64,000 nt of DNA, taken from Lycorma delicatula (Eukaryota > Arthropoda > Insecta > Hemiptera > Fulgoridae). Shown here in pieces: positions 36,580-48,695 of the stretch (the first letter of the stretch is position 1; each line of letters opens with the position of its first letter). Under the pieces are notes generated by a model. The model was not told the DNA's origin and ran no database searches. It saw only the letters and a program-made list of their open reading frames with translations. The DNA lies in NCBI RefSeq assembly GCF_047948215.1, contig NC_134465.1, forward strand, positions 42,445,946 to 42,509,945, given 5' to 3'. The translations under genes and the position numbers were made by a program.

Positions 36580-38047
36580 GAATGCTGTATACTACGTTGG
36601 CTTGTTGAGAAATCCTTTTGTAGCAATTTTTTAATCTTTTCTGACAGATCTGTGACATATTGTAATGCAACATATTTCTCACTCATAGGGTTCTCATATT
36701 TCACAGGGTTTATGAATTGTATTTTAAAATTTTTATCTATGATATTTTCAGAATATTATTTATTAATAGATCTTTTGCTTTTTTATATGTACTGGTCTGT
36801 CTTAGGGGATTGCAAATTTTATTACTCTGCCAGATTCTTCACTATTGAATTTTTATGTGATATTCGTTGTGTCGTTAGGAAAGTTAGATATCTGCCTGAA
36901 GATGTTGGTTTTATTCTCGTATTCCATTTTGTTGATATTTTCTTTTCTCAACTTCCTTTGTAAATTTTATATGTTCATTAAATAGGCTAAAGTCTTTTAA
37001 TATTGAATCAATATCCTGTTCATGTATACATACTAACGTATCATTTATAGAATGAGACCTTAGTATTTAATTTTTCTAATACTTTATTTTCTAAATATTG
37101 CATAGTTAGGTTTGTTAAGTAGGCTGAGATTGGTGACGCCATCACTAAACCATGGCACTGTTCGTATAATTTATTTTTAAATTTAAAATCCATATTATCT
37201 ATGCAAATAATACATTCTAAAAAATTCTGTTTTTTTTTTTAATTTTAGTTATTCTTTTAACTTCACTTTCTATATGCTTAAATCACTAAATTCTTCAGAA
37301 TGCTGGTATATAATGAAATCACACCAACGAATGTTGGATGTGAATCTTAGATGATGTATTTATTTTTTCCCATTATTTGTTTTAATATTTAACCAAACAT
37401 TTGTATCGCTTGAACGTCGGACTTTGTATGCAGTTTACTATACAGGTGTTCTAGGATAATCATTTTTATGTAATTTTATTGGACCGTACATTCTTGGCGG
37501 TATCGCGTTGTTGATACATATTAATTTCGTTTCTTTTGTTTTATACCGGTGTACAGACAACTTTTTTGGATATTTTATTATTTTCTTGCTGTAATGTACG
37601 GGTCGGATCCCTTTTTATTTCTCTGTATGTGGTTTTATTATTCAATATATTTTCAATTTTTGTTGAATAATAATCATTGTCCATGATAACAGTTTTATTA
37701 CTTTTACAGAATTATAATTTTATCTATAAAAGCTGTATGAATTTTATTTTGTTTTTAATGCGGTAATGAAGATATTTTACATTAATTTTTCCGCTTCCGC
37801 GGTTACTGTTTACTTTTACATATGTGTATTACCTTCCATGTATTACTATGTATTTTATTTTTCTTCCTCACTGTCAATATTTCTAATGGCATTTTCAATA
37901 TTTATAATAAAATTTTGTAGGCAATGATTTGTGTGTAAGTGTGTCTTGCTCGAGATTATTTAATGTTGGTTCTACCGCAAATTTAGGTCGTAACGATAAA
38001 CTTTTAATTACATATTCAGGAACTGGTAATGTTGATAAATTTTTGTA
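36580..38047 (-). pseudogene. Penelope-like retroelement reverse transcriptase, decayed
   Basis: On the minus strand, in several frames, the ordered landmarks of a Penelope-like RT are readable. These are NLSTLPVPEYVIKSLSLRPK (N-terminal, frame 37,895-38,047), KTVIMDNDYYSTKIENILNN followed by TYREIKRDPT (37,544-37,696), PPRMYGPIKLHKNDYPRTPV (37,443-37,502), IVNCIQSPTFKRYK (about 37,400-37,441), VGVISLYTSI (about 37,298-37,327) and GLVMASPISAYLTNL (37,107-37,151). SINDTLVC at 37,028-37,051 replaces the usual YVDD. The thumb segment LSEKIKKLLQK lies near 36,620-36,655. Several frameshifts and stops inactivate it. No GIY-YIG domain follows at its 3' side, unlike typical canonical Penelope elements. 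Confidence 0.88.
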
Positions 38048-38606
38048 CCTATTTTTCGTTCTATTAGCGAAGTTAGGTTTGCTCTACCTATTTCTTAAGC
38101 GGTTGAATTTTTATTTTTTTTTTAATAATTTTTAAACTATACTCTCATTTTTGTTCTTCCCAAATTATAAAACTCTCAAAAAATCGTACGGGGAAACTAT
38201 CCTTTAAGGTATTTCTCTCTTTAGAAATATATATTTAGTTAATATTCTTTTCAATTTGTATTGCATCTTTTATTAGCAAATTTAGAAATTTTTACTTAAA
38301 ATTATATACAACATTTTTCTCCGTTATCTTTGTTTTGGAATTCAATATGCTTTAAATTAAACCGCATAAATTTTGGAAATATAATCCTTTAAATCTGTTA
38401 GTTATTTATTTTATTATTCTTCTTCATAACTTTTGTCAAATTGTATCTATAATTCATAGTGATATCTTCATAAAAACCCATTTTAACGAATAATTTCTCT
38501 CGTACATTCACGTTAAATATTTATGTATATATAGTAATAATAAAACAAAACATTGATGTATTTGGTCACAAGCCTGAGACTAAAATTGTTAATCAGATGT
38601 TAAAAA

Positions 38607-38951
38607 TCAACTTAAATGATCATCCTGTTCATAAGTCATTTGGTGGCTCACTAAATTTAAATTATTATATTTATAAATGTAATATTTTTCCACATAATTC
38701 AGTTTGTTCTTAATATTACAAATTTCCAATATTTCAAGATTATTCACTAAATCTGTAATTGCATGTCCATTTGAAATCAAGCGATCCGCCATATTCGAAA
38801 ACCACTTATTATTCTGAAGTGCCCTCAGATGTTCCGAGAATCTGACTTTGAATGATCTATCGGTTTTATCAACATATACGGCATCACAGTCTGTGCATTT
38901 ATTCTTATATATCCTGCTTAAGTTGAACGTGTCAAAGATATAGGTTGTCAT
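38607..38951 (-). pseudogene. GIY-YIG endonuclease domain of a second Penelope-like element
   Basis: A 114-codon frame reads RIYKNKCTDCDAVYVDKTDRS then FKVRFSEHLRALQNN and ends near YVEKYYIYKY. This is the layout of the GIY-YIG domain at the C terminus of Penelope-like elements: GIY (here RIY), the CxxC pair, YIG (here YVD), the catalytic-type Arg and His, and a late Glu. The Gly changes in both signature motifs suggest loss of activity even though the frame is open. The domain should nick target DNA for reverse transcription. It sits just 5' of the other element and in the same orientation. Confidence 0.85.
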
Positions 38952-39189
38952 AACTAAAGAATTTTCTTGAAATGTTATTCACCGGTTTATATGCAATGTA
39001 TATTTCTATTTATTATAAACTTTCACTATCCTATATGTGTTCGTTTATACAACTGTATAAAATGTATTTCTTATCGAAATTTTTTAGACCGATTCATCGG
39101 AATAAGGATAGTTTCCATAGTAAATTAGAATTTACTATCAGTAAATTTAGCTGGTCTAATATTAATTGCGGTCCTAATTTTATGTTAGA

Positions 39190-39720
39190 GGTAAATATCA
39201 CGAGTATGTCATGTACATATCTCACCCGTAAAAGAACATTATGAGTTTGTAATATATCATGTAGTTGATCCTCTCAATGTTCTGTAGATATATTTCTGAC
39301 ATAATGGTAAACAGTGGCATACACATAGGTAAAGAATGCTCCTGCGAATAATATTTATTATCAAATCCAAAATTGTTTTGTTAGCATATATTCTTAATGA
39401 TAATAAACGGATAAAGTCTGCTGTGGTATGTCAATCTGTTATAGTCGAATAAATTTCTATATTTGTTTATCAATGTTTTTACATTTTTAAATATTTATTC
39501 GTAGGGTCTTTCATCTTCCTGAATTCATTCTCTTCTATACAATTATTAATTTTTTATCGTGAAGTACTAGTTTTATCCGACCGAATCATGGTTTTAAATT
39601 TTAATAACTTCCGTTTCAAATCAAATATAAGTTTCGTATTAATAGAACCTCGGTTTTTATATAATTTTTTATCCTTCTTGTTTAACAGTTTACTAGTATT
39701 CTGTTTTTTATAGTTTCTAA
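39190..39720 (-). pseudogene. Penelope-like RT relic belonging to the GIY-YIG copy
   Basis: Minus-strand fragments read QNNFGFDNKYYSQEHSLPMC with SEIYLQNIE (39,273-39,380). RYVHDILVIF follows at 39,193-39,222, which corresponds to the catalytic RYVDD block with the first Asp changed to His. Further 5', an open piece of about 50 codons (about 39,565-39,711, LLNKKDKKLYKNRG...) may be the N-terminal part. Only about 240 bp separate the RT catalytic block from the endonuclease frame, less than expected, so the thumb/linker is largely deleted. Confidence 0.75.
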
Positions 39721-40454
39721 ACATCTTCTTCCATCATCATCATTAATATAATCCAAATTAATTTCTGTATCTATTATAATATTCTTATAATATGATATTA
39801 CCTCATCATTTTTATGTTTAAATTGGACGTTAGTAATTTTTATAAATTTATCATCATTTTTTTCTCTATTTCACCGATTTCATTCGGTTTATCACAATCC
39901 ATATTTCTTACCCAGAAAATTTATTTTTCAATAAATTATGGATTTTCTTATCGTGTCAATGTTGAATTCTTTGTTTCAAAATTCCTAATTTAACTTGATT
40001 CCGAATTTCATTGAAAATCAATAAAACAAAAGAAATTAACAATATTAAGTAATTTTAAGTAATATTATTATTAAGTAATTTTGTTACGATTCGTTACGAT
40101 TTAAAAAAAAGACAAAAATATAATTTTATAATAGTCTATTATATATAATTGTTTGTTTGAAAAAACAAAAACAATTCATTGAAAATTTAATTATAAATAA
40201 TATATATTAATATCTATTATTATTACTCCAATTAGAATTTATAAATTAAAAACAGTTCATATACTGAAAAAGCCGGTGTAGGTTTTTCGATACTATGTAC
40301 TGTCAAGAGCATGTACTGTCGTTACTCTAGCGAATAAAAGCAGTACTAAATTTCTACGTAAAAGACTAAATTAATTATTTTAACATATATTAATATAAAA
40401 AAGTAACTTTAAAAGTTTACATGTCAAATTTCGTTAAAAAATTCTTATTGAAAG
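39721..40454. other. AT-rich non-coding stretch
   Basis: Possible residual 5' Penelope-like sequence on the minus strand up to about 39,900, then plain AT-rich DNA to the satellite edge. Confidence 0.45.
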
Positions 40455-40691
40455 AATAAGTAATATTTTAACTAAATCTTTGATATACTAATGATTCTAA
40501 GTTACAATCTATAAACTTCTCAAAAGTAAAATCATTAACATTTCTGTATGGTTGTTGAATAAAATAAAAAAAACACCACTGTATATAAATCCCGGTACCA
40601 ATTCCGGAATTCTGGGGATTCCGCCGCCTCGGAATAACCATGTAAAAAGTAAATTTTTGGGTAGGGGAGCGGCACGCCGTTCCCCGCATTT
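40455..40691. repeat. Left edge of the satellite: linker tail plus one box
   Basis: The array begins inside a linker ('tttgatatactaatg', 'aaaagtaaaatcat', 'tggttgttgaataaa') and is followed by one box ending at 40,690. The linker part is more diverged than internal copies, as expected at an array edge where homogenisation is weak. Confidence 0.85.
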
Positions 40692-43184
40692 ATAAGATGT
40701 ATTTCAAGAAAATATTTAACAGGATACACGTATCCTTATAAATATCAATTTGTTAATACTGGACAGGTAAGATCCCCTTCAGTAACTTTTATATTTTTCA
40801 GTAATCGATTCTCAAAGAGGATTCGAAAGATATAATCGTTCGTCGGAATAAAAATTTTTTCCCATACCACAGTACTATATAAATAAATTCTAATGCGCGC
40901 GCATATACTCCTATCGATTCTCAGAGGATTCGAAAGATATAATCGTTCGTCCGAATAATAAAGATTATTTTCCTATCATTACCAGTACTATATAAATAAA
41001 TTCGAATGATGTGCGCTCATACGCCTCCGCGCGCTCCTCTTTCTTCACATGTTTAGCGGTTCATCTAAATATTTATATACTAATGTTTCTTAATCTTGAA
41101 TCTTCTCCGCATACATATCCCGGTACCAACTCCGGAATTCGGGATGAATTCCGCCGCCTCGGAATAACCATGTAAAAAAACAATTTTTGGGTAGGGGAGC
41201 TGCACGCCGTTCCCCGCTTACAAATCCCGGTACCAATTCCGGAATTCTGGGAATTCCGCCGCCTCGGAATAACCATGTAAAAAAACAATTTTTGGGTAGG
41301 GGAGCTGCACGCCGTTCCCCGCTTACAAATCCCGGTACCAACTACGGAATTCGGGAGGAATTCCGCCGCCTCGGAATAACCATGTAGAAAAACAATTTTT
41401 GGGTAAGGGAGAGGCACGCCGTTCCCCGCATACATATCCCGGTACCAACTCCGGAATTCGGGATGAATTCCGCCGCCTCGGAATAACCATGTAAAAAAAC
41501 AATTTTTGGGTAGGGGAGCAGCACGCCGTTCCCCGCTTACAAATCCCGGTACCAACTCCGGAATTCGGGAGGAATTCCGCCGCCTCGGAATAACCATGTA
41601 AAAAAACAATTTTTGGGTAAGGGAGAGGCACGCCGTTCCCCGCATACATATCCCGGTACACACTGCGGAATTTGGGATGAATTCAGCCGCCTCGGAATAA
41701 CCATGTAAAAAACAATTTTTGGGTAGGGTAGCGGCACGCCGTTCCCCGCATACAAATCCCGGTACCAATTACGGAATTCAGGGGGGATTTCGCCACCTTG
41801 GAATAACCATGTAAATAAACAATTTTTGGGTAGGGGAGCGGCAAGACGTTATACGCATTCATAAGATGTACATTAAGAAAATATTTAACAGGATACATGT
41901 ATCCTTATAAATATTAATTTGTTTATATTGGATGGGTAAGATCCCCTTCAGTATCTTTTATCTTTTTCAGTAATCGATTCTCAGAGAGGATACGAAGTAA
42001 TCGTTCGTCTGAATAATATAGATTCTTTTCCTATCAATACCAGTACTATTTAAATAAATTCGAATGATGCGCGCGCATATGCTCCTCTCCTCTTTCTTCA
42101 CATGTTTAGCGGTTCATCTAAATATTTGATATACTAATGTTTCTTAATTACAATCTTGAATCTTCTCAAAAGTAAAATCATCGACATTTCTGCATGGTTG
42201 TTGAATAAAGAAAAAAACACTCTGTATACAAATACCGGTACCAAATCCGGAATACCGCCGCCTCGGAATCACCACGGAATAACCATGTAAACAAAAAATT
42301 TTTGGGTAGGGGAGCGGCACGCCGTTCCCCGCATACAAATCCCGGTACTAATTCCGGAAATCTGGGGATTCCGCCGCCTCGTAATAACCATGTAAAAAAA
42401 CAATTTTTGAGTAGGGGAGCGGCACGCCGTTCCCCGCATACAAATCCCGGTACCAATTCCGGAAATCTGGGGATTCCGCCGCCTCGGAATAACCATGTAA
42501 AAAAACAATATTTGGGTAGGGGAGCGGCACAACGTTCCCCGCATACAAATCCCGGTACCAGTTACGGAATTCTGGGGATTCCGCCGCCTCGGAATAACGA
42601 TGTAAAAAAACAATTTTTGGGTAGGGGAGCTGCACGCCGTTCCCCGCTTACAAATCCCGGTACCAACTCCGGAATTCGGGAGGAATTCCGCCGCCTCGGA
42701 ATAACCATGTAAAAAAACAATTTTTGGGTAAGGGAGAGGCACGCCGTTCCCCGCATACATATCCCGGTACCAACTCCGGAATTCGGGATGAATTCCGTCG
42801 CCTCGGAATAACCATGTAAAAAAACAATTTTTGGGTAGGGGAGCTGCACGCCGTTCCCCGCTTACAAATCCCGGTACCAATTCCGGAATTCTGGGAATTC
42901 CGCCGCCTCGGAATAACCATGTAAAAAAACAATTTTTGGGTAGGGGAGCTGCACGCCGTTCCCCGCTTACAAATCCCGGTACCAACTCCGGAATTCGGGA
43001 GGAATTCCGCCGCCTCGGAATAACCATGTAAAAAAACAATTTTTGGGTAAGGGAGAGGCACGCCGTTCCCCGCATACATATCCCGGTACCAACTCCGGAA
43101 TTCGGGATGAATTCCGCCGCCTCGGAATAACCATGTAAAAAGTAAATTTTTGGGTAGGGGAGCGGCACGCCGTTCCCCGCATTT
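40692..43184. repeat. 2,493-bp higher-order unit, first copy
   Basis: It consists of a variant linker (40,692-about 41,095, with an internal 109-bp duplication), seven boxes, a standard linker (from 41,861) and nine boxes. The following 2.4 kb repeats it, apparently base for base over long stretches, at an offset of 2,493. Confidence 0.9.
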
Positions 43185-45998
43185 ATAAGATGTATTTCAA
43201 GAAAATATTTAACAGGATACACGTATCCTTATAAATATCAATTTGTTAATACTGGACAGGTAAGATCCCCTTCAGTAACTTTTATATTTTTCAGTAATCG
43301 ATTCTCAAAGAGGATTCGAAAGATATAATCGTTCGTCGGAATAAAAATTTTTTCCCATACCACAGTACTATATAAATAAATTCTAATGCGCGCGCATATA
43401 CTCCTATCGATTCTCAGAGGATTCGAAAGATATAATCGTTCGTCCGAATAATAAAGATTATTTTCCTATCATTACCAGTACTATATAAATAAATTCGAAT
43501 GATGTGCGCTCATACGCCTCCGCGCGCTCCTCTTTCTTCACATGTTTAGCGGTTCATCTAAATATTTATATACTAATGTTTCTTAATCTTGAATCTTCTC
43601 CGCATACATATCCCGGTACCAACTCCGGAATTCGGGATGAATTCCGCCGCCTCGGAATAACCATGTAAAAAAACAATTTTTGGGTAGGGGAGCTGCACGC
43701 CGTTCCCCGCTTACAAATCCCGGTACCAATTCCGGAATTCTGGGAATTCCGCCGCCTCGGAATAACCATGTAAAAAAACAATTTTTGGGTAGGGGAGCTG
43801 CACGCCGTTCCCCGCTTACAAATCCCGGTACCAACTACGGAATTCGGGAGGAATTCCGCCGCCTCGGAATAACCATGTAGAAAAACAATTTTTGGGTAAG
43901 GGAGAGGCACGCCGTTCCCCGCATACATATCCCGGTACCAACTCCGGAATTCGGGATGAATTCCGCCGCCTCGGAATAACCATGTAAAAAAACAATTTTT
44001 GGGTAGGGGAGCAGCACGCCGTTCCCCGCTTACAAATCCCGGTACCAACTCCGGAATTCGGGAGGAATTCCGCCGCCTCGGAATAACCATGTAAAAAAAC
44101 AATTTTTGGGTAAGGGAGAGGCACGCCGTTCCCCGCATACATATCCCGGTACACACTGCGGAATTTGGGATGAATTCAGCCGCCTCGGAATAACCATGTA
44201 AAAAACAATTTTTGGGTAGGGTAGCGGCACGCCGTTCCCCGCATACAAATCCCGGTACCAATTACGGAATTCAGGGGGGATTTCGCCACCTTGGAATAAC
44301 CATGTAAATAAACAATTTTTGGGTAGGGGAGCGGCAAGACGTTATACGCATTCATAAGATGTACATTAAGAAAATATTTAACAGGATACATGTATCCTTA
44401 TAAATATTAATTTGTTTATATTGGATGGGTAAGATCCCCTTCAGTATCTTTTATCTTTTTCAGTAATCGATTCTCAGAGAGGATACGAAGTAATCGTTCG
44501 TCTGAATAATATAGATTCTTTTCCTATCAATACCAGTACTATTTAAATAAATTCGAATGATGCGCGCGCATATGCTCCTCTCCTCTTTCTTCACATGTTT
44601 AGCGGTTCATCTAAATATTTGATATACTAATGTTTCTTAATTACAATCTTGAATCTTCTCAAAAGTAAAATCATCGACATTTCTGCATGGTTGTTGAATA
44701 AAGAAAAAAACACTCTGTATACAAATACCGGTACCAAATCCGGAATACCGCCGCCTCGGAATCACCACGGAATAACCATGTAAACAAAAAATTTTTGGGT
44801 AGGGGAGCGGCACGCCGTTCCCCGCATACAAATCCCGGTACTAATTCCGGAAATCTGGGGATTCCGCCGCCTCGTAATAACCATGTAAAAAAACAATTTT
44901 TGAGTAGGGGAGCGGCACGCCGTTCCCCGCATACAAATCCCGGTACCAATTCCGGAAATCTGGGGATTCCGCCGCCTCGGAATAACCATGTAAAAAAACA
45001 ATATTTGGGTAGGGGAGCGGCACAACGTTCCCCGCATACAAATCCCGGTACCAGTTACGGAATTCTGGGGATTCCGCCGCCTCGGAATAACGATGTAAAA
45101 AAACAATTTTTGGGTAGGGGAGCTGCACGCCGTTCCCCGCTTACAAATCCCGGTACCAACTCCGGAATTCGGGAGGAATTCCGCCGCCTCGGAATAACCA
45201 TGTAAAAAAACAATTTTTGGGTAAGGGAGAGGCACGCCGTTCCCCGCATACATATCCCGGTACCAACTCCGGAATTCGGGATGAATTCCGTCGCCTCGGA
45301 ATAACCATGTAAAAAAACAATTTTTGGGTAGGGGAGCTGCACGCCGTTCCCCGCTTACAAATCCCGGTACCAATTCCGGAATTCTGGGAATTCCGCCGCC
45401 TCGGAATAACCATGTAAAAAAACAATTTTTGGGTAGGGGAGCTGCACGCCGTTCCCCGCTTACAAATCCCGGTACCAACTCCGGAATTCGGGAGGAATTC
45501 CGCCGCCTCGGAATAACCATGTAAAAAAACAATTTTTGGGTAAGGGAGAGGCACGCCGTTCCCCGCATACATATCCCGGTACCAACTCCGGAATTCGGGA
45601 TGAATTCCGCCGCCTCGGAATAACCATGTAAAAAAACAATTTTTGGGTAGGGGAGCAGCACGCCGTTCCCCGCTTACAAATCCCGGTACCAACTCCGGAA
45701 TTCGGGAGGAATTCCGCCGCCTCGGAATAACCATGTAAAAAAACAATTTTTGGGTAAGGGAGAGGCACGCCGTTCCCCGCATACATATCCCGGTACACAC
45801 TGCGGAATTTGGGATGAATTCAGCCGCCTCGGAATAACCATGTAAAAAAACAATTTTTGGGTAGGGTAGCGGCACCCCGTTCCCCGCATACAAATCCCGG
45901 TACCAATTACGGAATTCAGGGGGGATTTCGCCACCTTGGAATAACCATGTAAATAAACAATTTTTGGGTAGGGGAGCGGCAAGACGTTATACGCATTC
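43185..45998. repeat. 2,493-bp higher-order unit, second copy, extended
   Basis: It repeats the preceding unit (variant linker at 43,185, standard linker at 44,354). Its second box block has three extra boxes, making the last unit 1,645 instead of 1,324 bp. The extra 321 bp equals three monomers, so the length change is a block expansion. Confidence 0.88.
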
Positions 45999-48695
45999 AT
46001 AAGATGTACATTAAGAAAATATTTAACAGGATACATGTATCCTTATAAATATTAATTTGTTTATATTGGATGGGTAAGATCCCCTTCAGTATCTTTTATC
46101 TTTTTCAGTAATCGATTCTCAGAGAGGATACGAAGTAATCGTTCGTCTGAATAATATAGATTCTTTTCCTATCAATACCAGTACTATTTAAATAAATTCG
46201 AATGATGCGCGCGCATATGCTCCTCTCCTCTTTCTTCACATGTTTAGCGGTTCATCTAAATATTTGATATACTAATGTTTCTTAATTACAATCTTGAAAC
46301 TTCTCAAAAGTAAAATCATCGACATTTCTGCATGGTTGTTGAATAAAGAAAAAAACACTCTGTATACAAATACCGGTACTAAATCCGGAATTCCGCCGCC
46401 TCGGAATCACCACGGAATAACCATATAAACAAAAAATTTTGGGTAGTGGGGCGGGACGCCGTTCCCCGCATACAAATCCCGGTACCAATTCCGGAAATCT
46501 GGGGATTCCGCTGCCTCGGAATAACCATGTAAAAAAACAATTTTTGGGTACGGGAGCGGCACGACGTTCCCCGCATACAAATCCCGGTACAAATTACGGA
46601 ATTCTGGTGATTCCTCCGCCTCGGAATAACCATGTAAAAAAACAATTTTTGGGTAGGGGAGCAGCACGACGTTCCCCGCATACAAATCCCGGTACCAATT
46701 ACGGAATTCAGGGGGGATTTCGCCACCTTGGAATAACCATGTAAATAAACAATTTTTGGGTAGGGGAGCGGCAAGACGTTATACGCATTCATAAGATGTA
46801 CATTAAGAAAATATTTAACAGGATACATGTATCCTTATAAATATTAATTTGTTTATATTGGATGGGTAAGATCCCCTTCAGTATCTTTTATCTTTTTCAG
46901 TAATCGATTCTCAGAGAGGATACGAAGTAATCGTTCGTGTGAATAATATAGATTCTTTTCCTATCAATTACAGTACTATTTAAATAAATTCGAATGATGC
47001 GCGCGCATATGCTCCTCTCCTCTTTCTTCACATGTTTAGCGGTTCATCTAAATATTTGATATACTAATGTTTCTTAATTACAATCTTGAAACTTCGCAAA
47101 AGTAAAATCATCGACATTTCTGCATGGTTGTTGAATAAAGAAAAAAACACTCTGTATACAAATACCGGTACTAAATCCGGAATTCCGCCGCCTCGGAATC
47201 CCCACGGAATAACCATATAAACAAAAAATTTTGGGTAGTGGGGCGGGACGCCGTTCCCCGCATACAAATCCCGGTACCAATTCCGGAAATCTGGGGATTC
47301 CGCTGCCTCGGAATAACCATTTAAAAAAACAATTTTTGGGTAGGGGAGAGGCAAGACGTTATCCGCATTTAAAAGATGTACATTAAGAAAATATTTAACA
47401 GGATACATGTATCCTTATAAATATTAATTTGTTTATATTGGATGGGTAAGATCCCCTTCAGTATCTTTTATCTTTTTCAGCAATCGATTCTCAGAGAGGA
47501 TACGAAGTAATCGTTCGTCTGAATAATATAGATTCTTTTCCTATCAATACCAGTACTATTTAAATAAATTCGAATGATGCGCGCGCATATGCTCCTCTCC
47601 TCTTTCTTCACATGTTTAGCGGTTCATCTAAATATTTGATATACTAATGTTTCTTAATTACAATCTTGAAACTTCTCAAAAGTAAAATCATCGACATTTC
47701 TGCATGGTTGTTGAATAAAGAAAAAAACACTCTGTATACAAATACCGGTACTAAATCCGGAATTCCGCCGCCTCGGAATCACCACGGAATAACCATATAA
47801 ACAAAAAATTTTGGGTAGTGGGGCGGGACGCCGTTCCCCGCATACAAATCCCGGTACCAATTCCGGAAATCTGGGGATTCCGCCGCCTCGGAATAGCCAT
47901 GTAAAAAAACAATATTTGAGTAGGGGAGCGGCACGCCGTTCCCCGCATACAAATCCCGGTACCAATTCCGGAAATCTGGGGATTCCGCCGCCTCGGAATA
48001 ACCATGTAAAAAAACAATATTTGGGTAGGGGAGCGGCACAACGTTCCCCGCATACAAATCCCGGTACCAGTTACGGAATTCTGGGGATTCCGCCGCCTCG
48101 GAATAACGATGTAAAAAAACAATTTTTGGGTAGGGGAGCTGCACGCCGTTCCCCGCTTACAAATCCCGGTACCAACTCCGGAATTCGGGAGGATTTCCGC
48201 CGCCTCGGAATAACCATGTAAAAAAACAATTTTTGGGTAAGGGAGAGGCACGCCGTTCCCCGCATACATATCCCGGTACCAACTCCGGAATTCGGGATGA
48301 ATTCCGCCGCCTCGGAATAACCATGTAAAAAAACAATTTTTGGGTAGGGGAGCAGCACGCCGTTCCCCGCTTACAAATCCCGGTACCAACTCCGGAATTC
48401 GGGAGGAATTCCGCCGCCTCGGAATAACCATGTAAAAAAACAATTTTTGGGTAAGGGAGAGGCACGCCGTTCCCCGCATACATATCCCGGTACACACTGC
48501 GGAATTTGGGATGAATTCAGCCGCCTCGGAATAACCATGTAAAAAAACAATTTTTGGGTAGGGTAGCGGCACCCCGTTCCCCGCATACAAATCCCGGTAC
48601 CAATTACGGAATTCAGGGGGGATTTCGCCACCTTGGAATAACCATGTAAATAAACAATTTTTGGGTAGGGGAGCGGCAAGACGTTATACGCATTC
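45999..48695. repeat. Satellite block with unit lengths 792, 580, 1325
   Basis: Three linker-plus-box units (linkers at 45,999; 46,791; 47,371). The nine-box block of the third ends in the same box variants as the 12-box block ending at 45,998, offset 2,697. This indicates copying of box blocks between units. Confidence 0.85.

Noticed and set aside
36652..36963. 103-codon plus frame
   Set aside because: It is the antisense shadow of the Penelope-like RT thumb region on the minus strand.
42269..43222. 317-codon minus frame and similar frames (299, 279, 250, 231 codons) across the array as a repetitive protein gene
   Set aside because: The frames cycle through three reading phases of a 107-bp satellite monomer and overlap others in every frame on both strands. 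They start and stop wherever linkers intervene. This is periodic DNA, not coding selection.
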